Positions 55,657 to 64,000 of a stretch of 64,000 nt of DNA are shown piece after piece. The stretch is from assembly GCF_012849055.1 (NCBI RefSeq), contig NZ_CP051678.1, positions 124,001 to 188,000 on the forward strand, given 5' to 3'. A program made the translations under genes and the position numbers. The notes under the pieces are model-generated. The model saw nothing but the letters and a program-made list of their open reading frames with translations. It did no database searches and had not been told where the DNA came from. This stretch comes from Spirosoma rhododendri. Lineage in GTDB: Bacteria > Bacteroidota > Bacteroidia > Cytophagales > Spirosomataceae. How positions within the stretch are numbered: position 1 is the first letter of the stretch; every line of letters begins with the position of its first letter.

Positions 55657-56234
55657 GCATACAACGTAGTTACTAAGAGGGCAGCCCCAATCGGTTCTCT
55701 AATCAAGGTATGGGCAAGCGGTGATGGGGCGGCGAGTCACCGACCCAACCTCTATACCTAAGTTGGTCCAGCCTGAACCAGCGCACCCGTGCCGACAGCA
55801 GGGTGACAAAAAGGGTACCAAACTACGCTGATACCGCCTGTATCATTGGCACGGTGACTACACACCGACCAACAGGCTTACGTATCGTTCAGTCGAGTAG
55901 TGGAGCACTGATGTGTCGGCAAAAGCGGCCCCCGGCCGAAACGGGCAGCTTAGCCCAGCCGGGTCGGACCTGGATGCAATTAATCCGTTAATGCGCACGG
56001 GCTAGGCTATTGTGATTAATTGGTTGGCTTGCATTACTGAAAAAAGAGATCGGCTACCGGAGTAGCCGGCGAGTTCTTCCCAAGAGTGGCCCTGCGCCCA
56101 CCGAGTGGGGTATCGCTACCAGGGCGGCTTCTTACCGCCGCATCATCCACCCCTAACTACCGCCTCCAAAAACGGCCTGCTTTTAAGTATACTGTTTAGA
56201 TAATACCTTTACTAGTCTATTCCCCAGTGCTCTC
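55657..56234. other. Divergent region between BLUF and REC genes
   Basis: About 580 bp likely holding promoters for both genes. A short plus-strand frame (55803-55991) has no family features. No clear hairpin or repeat was noted. Confidence 0.45.
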
Positions 56235-56645
56235 ATGGCTAACCACTTGGTGTATATCGTCGACGACGACGAGGATGACCGGCTCTTGCTAGAAAGTATC
56301 TTTACCGACTTCTTCGAGCCGTGCCGGCTACGCTTTTTTGAGAACGGTGCCCAACTGCTGACCACGCTGACCCACCGGCTGGACGAGCGGCCACCAGCGG
56401 TCATCATACTCGATCTGGAGATGCCCGTGCTCAATGGCTTTGAGACGCTGCACTACTTAAAAAACAACCCGGACTTCAGGCGTATTCCCACGGTGGTCTT
56501 AGCCAGCTCGAACCGGTCCCATGATCAGGTACGCTGCGCCCAGTTGGGCAGTAACGAATACCTGGTCAAGGAGACGGAGTACCCTCAGTGGATCGGGTTA
56601 GTGAGTCGACTGCATACGAGATGGGTCGAGACGGCTTGCCGGTAA
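56235..56645 (+). CDS. Single-domain response regulator (REC, Rcp1-like)
   Basis: This 136-residue REC protein has the acidic triplet in YIVDDDEDD, the phospho-acceptor Asp in VIILDLEMPVLNGFETLHYL, the Ser in VLASSNRSHDQV and the Lys in NEYLVKETEY. It looks like the Rcp1-type regulators that pair with photoreceptor or PAS kinases. A PAS kinase gene follows 164 bp on in the same direction. Confidence 0.9.
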   Translation: MANHLVYIVDDDEDDRLLLESIFTDFFEPCRLRFFENGAQLLTTLTHRLDERPPAVIILDLEMPVLNGFETLHYLKNNPDFRRIPTVVLASSNRSHDQVRCAQLGSNEYLVKETEYPQWIGLVSRLHTRWVETACR

Positions 56646-56808
56646 GTGGCCGCCCACCCCGTAGCCTAATCCAGCCAGCCGTTAACTCGAACGGAACGGC
56701 AACGGGTTGAGTCAACACCCAGCGTAGACCAAGGGGGCCTGGTGACGCCTTTATCTGATACGTCCGGGTGGCCCCCCTCGGCGTCAAGTCAGTTAACTAC
56801 TCCATTTT

Positions 56809-58398
56809 GTGAGCCCCACTCCCCCCGCTCCTGCCCCCCAGGCGCCGACGCCGCCACCCGCCACGACGCCCCCGGTAGAAGCACTGGCGGCCCTGGCCTT
56901 TACCCAATCGACTACGGCCGCTTTGGTGGTCTTTGCCGGGCTGGATGCCCAGGGTCAGCTCGCCACCCTGGTGCCGGTAGTAGCCAATCGAGCCGCCGAA
57001 GCTTTACTGAATCAGTCCCGGGTAGCCTGGCTGAGTCAGCCCCTTGAGCAGGCCGGGCTGAGCTGGCTCAGCCCACTGCTGTATCAGCAGGCCAGGCGGC
57101 TGCTGACAACGGGGCCGTCCAGCCCAGTCCAGCCCAGCGCCATCGAGTCACCAGCCGCACCCGCTGGCTGGATCGAGGTAGTCAGTCAGCCCCTGGGCGA
57201 TGGCCAGCACCTGCTGGTGAGTCTAACTGCTCTCACCGCCGATCCACCATCAGCGCTGGCTCAGCCACAGGGTACCCGCTACTTTGAGGCCCTGGCGGCT
57301 AACATGCCCCATATGGGTGTACTGGTCGTTAATCCACGGGGGACAATCGAGCAGGCCTTTGGGTTGCTACCGGGCCTACTCAGCCAGCGCCAACCCGAGG
57401 CCTTGCCTGGTCAAACCCTGCTCGAGCTGGTGTTGCCCGACTACCGCTCGGATTGGGAACGCTATCTGACCACAACGCTCCGGGGGGAGTCCCACTTTTT
57501 TTCTGACCACTGGAACGCCTGGCGCTGCGAATGCTACGTGGGCCCGGTGCCAGGCGTTGATGGAGAGGTAGATGGTGCCCTGGTGGTGTTTCGCAATGTC
57601 ACCGAGCAGTACCGCCAGCAGCAGGCCCTGCAAGCCTTAAACCAGGCCCTGGTCGAGTCGAATCAACGCCTGGAGCGATTTGCCGCGGTGGCCTCCCACG
57701 ATTTGCAGGAGCCGCTGCGTAAGATTCAGTTGTTTAGCCAGTTGCTGCAGCAGCGGGCCGCTGGCCGGCTGGAGGCCGCCGATTTGGATCGGCTGAACCG
57801 GATGCACGCAGCGGCCCGGCGGCTGCGTGAGCTCATCGAGTCATTGTTGGTACTGACTCAGGTAAGCGGTCCCGCCCCGGTCAAGACCCTGGTCGACCTG
57901 GCGGAGTTAACCCTAACGGTCATCAGTGATCTAAGCGTCCGCATTGAGGAGCAGTCGGCGCTGGTGGAGGTGGTACCGCCCCTGCCCCCGGTGCTGGGTG
58001 ATGCGCCCCAGCTTAGGCAGTTGTTCCAAAACTTACTCAGCAATGCCTTGAAGTTCACCGCCCCCGAGGTGGCCCCCCGGGTGGTCATCCAGGCCCGGTT
58101 GGTAGCCGCCTCGACGGTACTGGATTTGGGGCTCTCCTCCCAGTTTACCTACGTAGAGGTCAGCGTCAGCGATAATGGCATTGGCATCGGGGCGGCCGAT
58201 GTCACGTCAATCTTCGGCTGGTTTAGCCGCTTGCATGGCCGGCAGCGGTACGAAGGCAGCGGCCTGGGGTTGGCCACTGTGAAGCAGGTGCTGGACAATC
58301 ATGGGGGGAGCGTACGGGTTGAGAGTCAGCTCGGGGTCGGTACGACAATGCGTGTTTATCTACCCGTGGCTCCAGTTGTGGGCTCTGCGGAATCGTGA
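56809..58398 (+). CDS. PAS-domain histidine kinase (bacteriophytochrome-kinase-like)
   Basis: The 529-residue kinase starts with a GTG and a Pro/Ala-rich stretch, then a PAS-like region (YFEALAANMPHMGVLVVNPR, DGALVVFRNVTEQYRQQQ), a HisKA site of the SHDLQEPLRKIQ type, an HATPase_c domain (LLSNALKFTAPEV, VSDNGIGIGAAD, GSGLGLATVKQVLDNHGG) and a short tail. It has no membrane segment. Together with the REC protein upstream it forms a likely two-component unit. Confidence 0.92.
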   Translation: MSPTPPAPAPQAPTPPPATTPPVEALAALAFTQSTTAALVVFAGLDAQGQLATLVPVVANRAAEALLNQSRVAWLSQPLEQAGLSWLSPLLYQQARRLLTTGPSSPVQPSAIESPAAPAGWIEVVSQPLGDGQHLLVSLTALTADPPSALAQPQGTRYFEALAANMPHMGVLVVNPRGTIEQAFGLLPGLLSQRQPEALPGQTLLELVLPDYRSDWERYLTTTLRGESHFFSDHWNAWRCECYVGPVPGVDGEVDGALVVFRNVTEQYRQQQALQALNQALVESNQRLERFAAVASHDLQEPLRKIQLFSQLLQQRAAGRLEAADLDRLNRMHAAARRLRELIESLLVLTQVSGPAPVKTLVDLAELTLTVISDLSVRIEEQSALVEVVPPLPPVLGDAPQLRQLFQNLLSNALKFTAPEVAPRVVIQARLVAASTVLDLGLSSQFTYVEVSVSDNGIGIGAADVTSIFGWFSRLHGRQRYEGSGLGLATVKQVLDNHGGSVRVESQLGVGTTMRVYLPVAPVVGSAES

Positions 58399-58618
58399 TG
58401 TATTGAGGCGAATTAGGAAAGCCCTTTTCTGAACGGTTGCATGGATAGGGATGAAAATGAACGTATCGACCTGTAAATTAGAGGTTTACGTACGGTCAAT
58501 TAATAACCCCCTAAGGGCATTTTCTGACCTAAAATGAGTAGACTGCGTGTAGAGCTATATTACTATTATAACTTTCAATCGATTCTTAGGTATAGAGTAT
58601 TTTGCTGACGCCGCCTGC

Positions 58619-58708
58619 TAAGAACGTGTTTGGGGGTTGGTGAAGGCTGAGCGTCGAGCCCTTTTTGTATCGACGCTCAGCCTTCACCAACCCCCAAACA
58701 CGTTCTTA
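58619..58708. repeat. 39-bp perfect inverted repeat
   Basis: The left arm 58619-58657 (TAAGAACGTGTTTGGGGGTT...) is exactly complementary to the right arm 58670-58708, around a 12-base loop GCCCTTTTTGTA. The right arm ends within the TAA stop of the HEPN-like gene (stop at 58706-58708). It is far longer and more perfect than the usual terminator. Confidence 0.9.
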
Positions 58709-60226
58709 ATCATCGTCTATATTAACAATACTTTTTAACTCATCGAATAACAAATCATTTAGTCTTCTATTTTCACTGTCCCAAGCTATAGATGAATTTA
58801 CTTCTTCAATTTTTCTTAAAATGCTTCTTTTTTGAAAAGCAATTTGTCCTGGTATTTTTTCTTCCGTTTCATTAATAGCTTCACTTATTTTCTGATACAC
58901 AAAATGCTGAATTTCCGAAGAAACAGAATTCAAGAAAAGAATAGATCTTTTGTATACCTTCTCGTCAAAATCGAATAGTCCGCTACTAAGAGATACAAAA
59001 CTTCCGTAAGCAATGCCGCCCTTTACCCAATCAGAGTAACTATATTTACCATCCAATATAGAGTCGATAAAATTTTGAGTTTTCCAATGATTATTTGAGC
59101 TTGCTGATTCAAGCATCCTCCCAAGAGAGAACTGGCTATCATCATCTAAGATATTAATAACCTGAATCCCCATTGGAGTTTTTAGATAATCAATAGCAGG
59201 ATTTTGAGTATCAAAATTATAAGTCATCAAATTAGCTTTGATTCTTAAATAAGTATCTTCAGATCTACCATAATAATTAATAGCGGATTCGAATGACATT
59301 GAATCGAGCATTTGATTAAATATAACAATGTATTTATCTTCTAATACACTAGAGTTTATTAATTGACCAATAACTTGTCTTACATAATTGGTTTTCCGAC
59401 TATCGTTTTCCGATACGGCATATGCAATTATCATTTCCTTTATTCGCTCAGGTATTTTAAGCCAAGTGTCTGAGCGAATAAAGCCTAACATACATTCGTA
59501 AGGAAAGCTTGTAACTTTATCTTCTAACCCCCACTTACTATCATCTAAGCTTGTAGGCGTTCGTATGAATAATTCGCAGATGAATGCTCTAAGTTTGAAG
59601 AGTTCCTGAGCCTTACTATCAATCAAGCATATTTCCCCTACTTTTGCCAAGAAAGTTTTGAAGAAAAAAGGATGCAAATTTTCATTTGTTCTTGTTACTG
59701 CCCTAACAGCATGATCTCTAACTTGCTCTGAACCGGTAGGTATATAAAAGGGCTTATTAGCGACATTATTCGCTAAATCACTTAAGAGCAGTTTGTTGTA
59801 ATGCAATTCCTTTCCTAAGGATATTTTTACTATTTGTGTAAAAATATATCTTATTTCCTCAGTAGTAGGTCTTTTGTTATATGGGTGAACAAAAACCGAT
59901 CTCTGCTGCCAAAAATGGTTAACTGAACTTAAATCAGAACTGTCAATTATTTCACAGGTTTTTGCTTCTTCAAATATAAGTTTGTCAGTCGATGAATCTT
60001 TACTCTCAGCTAAATCAATCTTTATGATGGCCGCATTGGAACGACTATCTCCTAAATTATCAAATTCGTATATTTTCCTTTTTAAAGATTCAATCAGTGA
60101 GACCCAAGCCATAATATAAGCTGATCTGTGATAACCGGACGAGTAACATCCGGCGGCTTCATCAAAAAGAATTCTGTCTTCTTCATTAATGATTTTATTT
60201 TGCAAGTCTTTAACCCAATCTTCCAT
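58706..60226 (-). CDS. Large AT-rich protein with HEPN-like N-terminal domain
   Basis: The 506-residue protein is much AT-richer than its neighbours. The N-terminus (GYHRSAYIMAWVSLIESLKR) looks like the helical HEPN fold, and a candidate R-x4-H motif is seen in QQRSVFVHPYNKRPT. HEPN proteins are often RNases in defence and toxin systems. The rest is a long helical region with no known domain. No partner antitoxin is obvious. The composition and neighbouring IS630 remnant suggest horizontal transfer. Assignment to defence is inference. Confidence 0.5.
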   Translation of the reverse strand: MEDWVKDLQNKIINEEDRILFDEAAGCYSSGYHRSAYIMAWVSLIESLKRKIYEFDNLGDSRSNAAIIKIDLAESKDSSTDKLIFEEAKTCEIIDSSDLSSVNHFWQQRSVFVHPYNKRPTTEEIRYIFTQIVKISLGKELHYNKLLLSDLANNVANKPFYIPTGSEQVRDHAVRAVTRTNENLHPFFFKTFLAKVGEICLIDSKAQELFKLRAFICELFIRTPTSLDDSKWGLEDKVTSFPYECMLGFIRSDTWLKIPERIKEMIIAYAVSENDSRKTNYVRQVIGQLINSSVLEDKYIVIFNQMLDSMSFESAINYYGRSEDTYLRIKANLMTYNFDTQNPAIDYLKTPMGIQVINILDDDSQFSLGRMLESASSNNHWKTQNFIDSILDGKYSYSDWVKGGIAYGSFVSLSSGLFDFDEKVYKRSILFLNSVSSEIQHFVYQKISEAINETEEKIPGQIAFQKRSILRKIEEVNSSIAWDSENRRLNDLLFDELKSIVNIDDD

Positions 60227-60360
60227 ATTTGTAGGGGCAGTGCCGATCTATGTGCTTTCGAAACGGGTTTTACAAATCCAAAGATAATCCTCAATTATCG
60301 TATTGAGCTCGGTTTGTATAGTAATACTAAATGAATTTTTAAGATTTTTGGCTTGTCTAT

Positions 60361-60674
60361 GCCGCCGGTATCGGAAACGAAATTTATTGGTGATCTGGGA
60401 TGGGGCAACCATTCACCGTAGTCAGGCAGTTAAAGACTGATTGAAGCAACGGCCCGGTCGGGTCCATTTAGAGCGTTTACCAGCCTACAGTCCTGAACTA
60501 AACCGAGTTGAATTTCTCTGGAGTCAGTTGAAGTGGAGCTTAGTCAACCAAGTATTCTGCAATTTTCCGCAGTTGACTGAGGCCATCATCGTGCAATTAG
60601 CTACACTCCAGGCCTGTCCTAATTTGGGTACTACCTTTTTTCGAAAGAAAGAGGTAGCCTTCTTCACAAGCTAA
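60361..60674 (+). pseudogene. IS630-family transposase C-terminal remnant
   Basis: The sequence resembles the C-terminal end of the element at 13203: NLLVIWDGATIHRSQAVKD, a TGA, then KQRPGRVHLERLPAYSPELN, RVEFLWSQLKWSL and FFRKKEVAFFTS. The N-terminal half and left end are missing. It is followed by CTTCTTCACAAGCTAA, like the right end of the intact relative. Confidence 0.85.
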
Positions 60675-60845
60675 TACACGCGTCAATAATAGTGTCGGGT
60701 TACTGTATTTGTAATGCTACTATTTTAGATAGAATCTCCAAAATCTTCGCTGAAAAATTATCTCTCATCTTGTGGTAAGAATTATTAGTGCATTATACCA
60801 ATACAGATGGATTTCTGAATTAACTTTAAGCATGGTTATATTACT

Positions 60846-62819
60846 TTAGTGGCCCCGATAATAGCTAATTAAAGGTGGAAACTCGTCATTGTTGGGAGTC
60901 ATGTGTCTAGTAAGTACATATAGATCAAGACTTTCATCTGGCTCACAATATTCCTTGTCTATTAATATAAATTGCGTATTAGCCAAATCTGTAGTTGCCA
61001 ATTTATAAACTAAGTTGTGAAATTGACGAAAAGCATCCTCGTTTTCTCTTTCACTAATGTTTTTCATTGGGGAGTCAATAATCAGAAAGTTTGGCAATGA
61101 TGCTTTCGTCTCAACCGCCAGCCGGTGAATAGCCAGTGAAAAGCAACATTTGAACAGTACTTTTTTGCCACCACTGCTTAAGTTACTGAATGATGTTACG
61201 GCTACATCGTCGCCCCCATTCGGGGCAACAAGTGGCAAAAAAGTCGACGTAGATACATTTACTTTATCTTCATTTTGAATACCAGGTACGCCAGCTTGAA
61301 TTAAGTAATCAAGAAAATAGCGTTCCAGTTTACGGATGTTCTGGACATCTTTCTCGGCAGCGATCCGGGCTTCTTTCAGGCTTTCCCGTATTCCCTTTTC
61401 TTTTACCTCTAACTGATCGGCACGGGCTAACTGCTCATCTACTTTTTTAAATAGCAGCACGGAACGATTAAGGCCGCTAATCATTTGTTCCAACTCAAAA
61501 CGGCGACGTTCAAACTCCAATATCGTGGCTAGGTAGGCTGAGTCATACCGTTTCATCTCCTCGGTTATCTTACCATCAACAAGTCGTTTACGGGCTAACT
61601 GTTCGTCGTAGGAGCGATATAGTTGCTTGACCTGCAACTCATAATTCTGTAAGATCTCTGCTAACTCACTAATCCTGGAATCCGCGTCTCGCTGAATCAG
61701 TGCTACATCTATTTTGCTGGTTTCGGCGGTTGGTTCATTCTGATCGCAGACGGGACAGACGCCAACGGGACGTGCGGGTAAAGTCTGTGCACAACGAGGG
61801 CAGGACTCGAATTGAACGTTGCTGAGTACATAGCGAGCTGACAGTCCCCGTTGATATTTTATTTTTAACGACTTTATTTCGTTAAGATGAGCGGCATTGG
61901 TATCGATCAATTGATTAAGCGCTTCAATACCTTCGCGCGTTGCGTCGATGTCTCTAGCCAATTGTCTTCCTTCGTCTTTCAAACTGTCAACGATATGGGG
62001 CACATCTGTACGCTTTACCTCAAACTGTAGACTCGAGATACGTTTTCGTACATCGTCAAGATTCCTCCCAAGCTGCTCAACTTTCTCCTTCGTTTCTTCC
62101 TGAGAGGTTATACCATTGTTTGTCAGCGTTTCCCTCAGTAAAACAGCTCCTGAGCGCATCTGATTTTTGAGATCGCGTACACGTAGGAGTTCAGATTCCA
62201 ACTGGGCTACCGCTTCCTGATGATATCCTAAAATGGAGCGTAGTACGTCCCGGCTTTTTAGCCGCTTAAAATTGTTTGCTTCAATTTCGAGATTGAAAAA
62301 AGAACTATCAATCGTGTCCTGATCAAGATAGCAATACCACAGATAATCTCGAAGGCTAAGGCGAACTAACGCACTGTCTTCGGAGCTTTTACTCTTTCTC
62401 ACCCGAGGAGGAGTAATACCGGCGATGTAAAAAATAAAATCGGACAGAACTTCAACATCTGTACCAGCCAATACTTCACCACCCGCTACACGGGCCGGTA
62501 GTAACAGTGTGTTTTCATTACCAGACTCCCCCCAAACAGCGACAACGTTATCGGAACCTCGCTGCCGGTCGATGGTTGTTTCAGTGCCATTTACGTTAAT
62601 AAGTAATGCCGCAGCCACAAATTCCTGTTGAAAAGCGGGGGTCAGGTCTAGATCACCTCCCAGACAATAGTCAATCAATTGGGCAATGCTGGATTTCCCA
62701 GCCCCCATTTGCCCAAAAAAGTAGGATATCCTGTCAAACTGAATGACCTCAGTCGACCGTTTGAAAACCAGTGTTAATGTTTTGATGCGAAAGTTCATAG
62801 TTGAATTTCCTGACCCCAC
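60846..62819 (-). CDS. SMC/Rad50-like ABC ATPase with zinc-hook-type cysteines
   Basis: The 657-residue protein has a Walker A motif GQMGAGKSS (residues 36-44), a long coiled coil, a CPRC...CPVC pair near 338-360 like a zinc hook, a second coiled coil, an ABC signature region SNLSSGGKKVLFKC and a Walker B PNFLIIDSPM. This is the layout of Rad50/SMC-like ATPases of conflict systems. The likely start is the ATG at 62798 (MNFRIKTLTLVF), which overlaps the stop of the upstream gene by four bases (ATGA). Both stop and start fit translational coupling with the next two components. Confidence 0.85.
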   Translation of the reverse strand: MGSGNSTMNFRIKTLTLVFKRSTEVIQFDRISYFFGQMGAGKSSIAQLIDYCLGGDLDLTPAFQQEFVAAALLINVNGTETTIDRQRGSDNVVAVWGESGNENTLLLPARVAGGEVLAGTDVEVLSDFIFYIAGITPPRVRKSKSSEDSALVRLSLRDYLWYCYLDQDTIDSSFFNLEIEANNFKRLKSRDVLRSILGYHQEAVAQLESELLRVRDLKNQMRSGAVLLRETLTNNGITSQEETKEKVEQLGRNLDDVRKRISSLQFEVKRTDVPHIVDSLKDEGRQLARDIDATREGIEALNQLIDTNAAHLNEIKSLKIKYQRGLSARYVLSNVQFESCPRCAQTLPARPVGVCPVCDQNEPTAETSKIDVALIQRDADSRISELAEILQNYELQVKQLYRSYDEQLARKRLVDGKITEEMKRYDSAYLATILEFERRRFELEQMISGLNRSVLLFKKVDEQLARADQLEVKEKGIRESLKEARIAAEKDVQNIRKLERYFLDYLIQAGVPGIQNEDKVNVSTSTFLPLVAPNGGDDVAVTSFSNLSSGGKKVLFKCCFSLAIHRLAVETKASLPNFLIIDSPMKNISERENEDAFRQFHNLVYKLATTDLANTQFILIDKEYCEPDESLDLYVLTRHMTPNNDEFPPLISYYRGH

Positions 62820-63358
62820 TTAATTGTGACAATCTCCGGGAAAACCTCGTAGATGAAGTCCTTTATTTTAGTAGCTGAGAAGTCGCCGAAGTTCTTATAA
62901 ATCAGCAAGCTTCTTTGGGCGATCAATTTGAATTCGTCTTCCTCAGCAAACAGCCCGGCTACTTCTTTACCTTTATCGGTAATAACGACGTGTACCGTAT
63001 TACCCTCAACATACGTATTCACTAAACCTTTGGCTGATAAGAGGCCAATCCAACGCCGGTAACGTGCATCCCAGGGACCGTACCGAAATCGAATCATTTT
63101 TGCCTCAATACTTGATGCTTCGACCTCACCGACCTGGGCTAGATCGTCGCTTTTGCCAATCGCTTGCAAGGCTCTTGTCAGGCAATTCGGATAACGTAAT
63201 AAAAAATCGAGCTTGGCTAGCTTCGTAATGCCTTGTACACTGTGTCGTTTTTTACGTCCCTGGAATGCACCCAATAATAAAAGAAGCCTGCTCAAGTGGA
63301 AGTCATCTAAATTTTCAGTTTCGGCTGCTGCTCGTAGTAAACGTAAACTCATAGCCAT
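62795..63358 (-). CDS. Middle component of the ABC ATPase cluster
   Basis: The 187-residue protein starts at the ATG at 63358, overlapping the stop of the upstream gene by one base (TAATG). It contains helical segments (SLRLLRAAAETENLDDFHLS, KLDFLLRYPNCLTRALQAIG) and a winged-helix-like part (RYRRWIGLLSAKGLVNTYVE, VHVVITDKGKEVAGLFAEED). The size and place match the middle component of ABC-three-component systems. No enzyme motif is seen. The assignment rests on context and a loose fold resemblance. Confidence 0.55.
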   Translation of the reverse strand: MAMSLRLLRAAAETENLDDFHLSRLLLLLGAFQGRKKRHSVQGITKLAKLDFLLRYPNCLTRALQAIGKSDDLAQVGEVEASSIEAKMIRFRYGPWDARYRRWIGLLSAKGLVNTYVEGNTVHVVITDKGKEVAGLFAEEDEFKLIAQRSLLIYKNFGDFSATKIKDFIYEVFPEIVTIKWGQEIQL

Positions 63359-64000
63359 TACTGATTTATATCGAATTTTTCGCTCCACCACACCTTGCAC
63401 TCGCCAGTTAACAAACCTGCGAAGCCAATAAGCGTATCGTACCGCTCATTTAGCACGAAAGCCGGATCATTGTCGGCTATATGCCGAAGCCGCTTGTGGA
63501 CGCTGAGTAGCATCTGCTCACCCATTGGTCCGTCGCTGTATTTAGCTTCCAGTAACGCTTCGTCACACTCCGCCTGTACCACGCTTTCTAACTGATCGAT
63601 CAACTGTAAAAGCTTTTCCGGCTTTGTTGTGTTTAGTTCGAGAAGTCGTTGCTCGGTTGCTAGGGCCCGGCGTTGCATAGTCATGGTGTGGTCGCCAAGC
63701 CCACCCCGTTCCAGCTTCTTAGCCAGCTTAGTTAGATCTCGGTTGCCATCCGCAACTACCAGCGATCCAGAACCTGGTAAGTAGCTAAAATGGCCGGTTA
63801 TGTGTTTTTTGATGATAGATCGGGTTTCCTCGACAAAGATTCGCTTTTCTAACAGGCGTGGGTTTGTCTCATCACGGCTGAAATACGATTGTAAATGTTC
63901 GGCCGGGTTATAAATTCTTAAGGAAGATGCCTGGAATATACGTAGAATCAGATCAGATACGATATTCTGCGCTGTTGGAATGGTGCAATTCTCACAGCCT
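63358..64000 (-). CDS. Third component of the ABC ATPase cluster, N-terminus outside window
   Basis: The frame is open to the window edge and starts upstream of it. The visible 213 residues include a CENCTIPTAQNIVSDLILRI stretch, RDETNPRLLEKRIFVEETRS, HITGHFSYLPGSG, and a C-terminal region ending WWSEKFDINQ. The earlier annotation-size ATG (63684) is internal. In ABC-three-component systems an effector protein with a conserved C-terminal domain is encoded in this position, so this is likely that part. The effector domain itself, if any, lies outside the window. Confidence 0.5.
   Translation of the reverse strand, partial: GCENCTIPTAQNIVSDLILRIFQASSLRIYNPAEHLQSYFSRDETNPRLLEKRIFVEETRSIIKKHITGHFSYLPGSGSLVVADGNRDLTKLAKKLERGGLGDHTMTMQRRALATEQRLLELNTTKPEKLLQLIDQLESVVQAECDEALLEAKYSDGPMGEQMLLSVHKRLRHIADNDPAFVLNERYDTLIGFAGLLTGECKVWWSEKFDINQ

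Noticed and set aside
55803..55991. 62-codon plus-strand frame between BLUF and REC genes
   Set aside because: Low-complexity reading without recognisable domain, probably chance.

Overview
The window looks like a chromosomal stretch from a Bacteroidota, most likely a Cytophagales bacterium of the Spirosoma type. This is inferred from the gene families present (DUF4982-type GH2 glycosidase, ECF sigma factors, DUF3078, DUF4136, DUF2382/YsnF, CheB-CheR-PAS-kinase fusions) and from TAnnTTTG-like -7 boxes. No rRNA or tRNA gene was recognised.

Layout. 0-5.3 kb: the end of a GH2 glycosidase, two ECF sigma factors, a VOC protein, a DUF305 membrane protein and a small HMA-like protein that lacks the metal-binding cysteines. 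5.7-14.5 kb: a decayed zone with a dead IS3 element, a dead IS110 element, a long hairpin array, an IS3 remnant, a frameshifted DUF389 gene, and an NhaP-type antiporter split by an IS630-family element. 14.7-25.7 kb: signalling and lipid genes, namely a histidine kinase with a REC-CRP regulator, a fatty acid desaturase, a single REC protein, and a leftward cluster of CheB, a CheB/CheR/PAS/kinase/REC giant and an RsbRD-kinase-like protein. 26-44 kb: an envelope and stress block with DUF937-OmpA, YsnF/AvaK proteins, a sterol desaturase-like protein, MscS, DUF421, DUF3078, an EEP hydrolase, DUF1622, DUF2254 and a large catalase.

44-52 kb: an accessory zone with an orphan Phd-like antitoxin, a tyrosine recombinase, two more hairpin arrays, a LytTR gene and an intact IS4-family element with a 9-bp target duplication. 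52-58.4 kb: redox and light/two-component signalling, with a thioredoxin-fold protein, a hybrid kinase, a BLUF protein, a REC protein and a PAS kinase. 58.6-64 kb: probable defence cargo, with an AT-rich HEPN-like protein next to a 39-bp perfect inverted repeat, an IS630 remnant, and a three-gene SMC/Rad50-like ABC ATPase cluster that resembles ABC-three-component systems and runs off the window.

The most unusual structure is the set of hairpin arrays. Array A (about 8.9-10.35 kb) is repeated, diverged and inverted, as array B (about 50.2-51.3 kb), and part of A is also repeated inverted as array C (about 47.26-47.58 kb). Between the terminator-like hairpins lie tiny conserved ORFs of about 36-53 codons and sRNA-like units. 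Separately, many otherwise well preserved genes carry single-base frameshifts, often one missing base in a G or C run. This suggests uncorrected homopolymer errors in the sequence, so several 'pseudogene' calls here are provisional.
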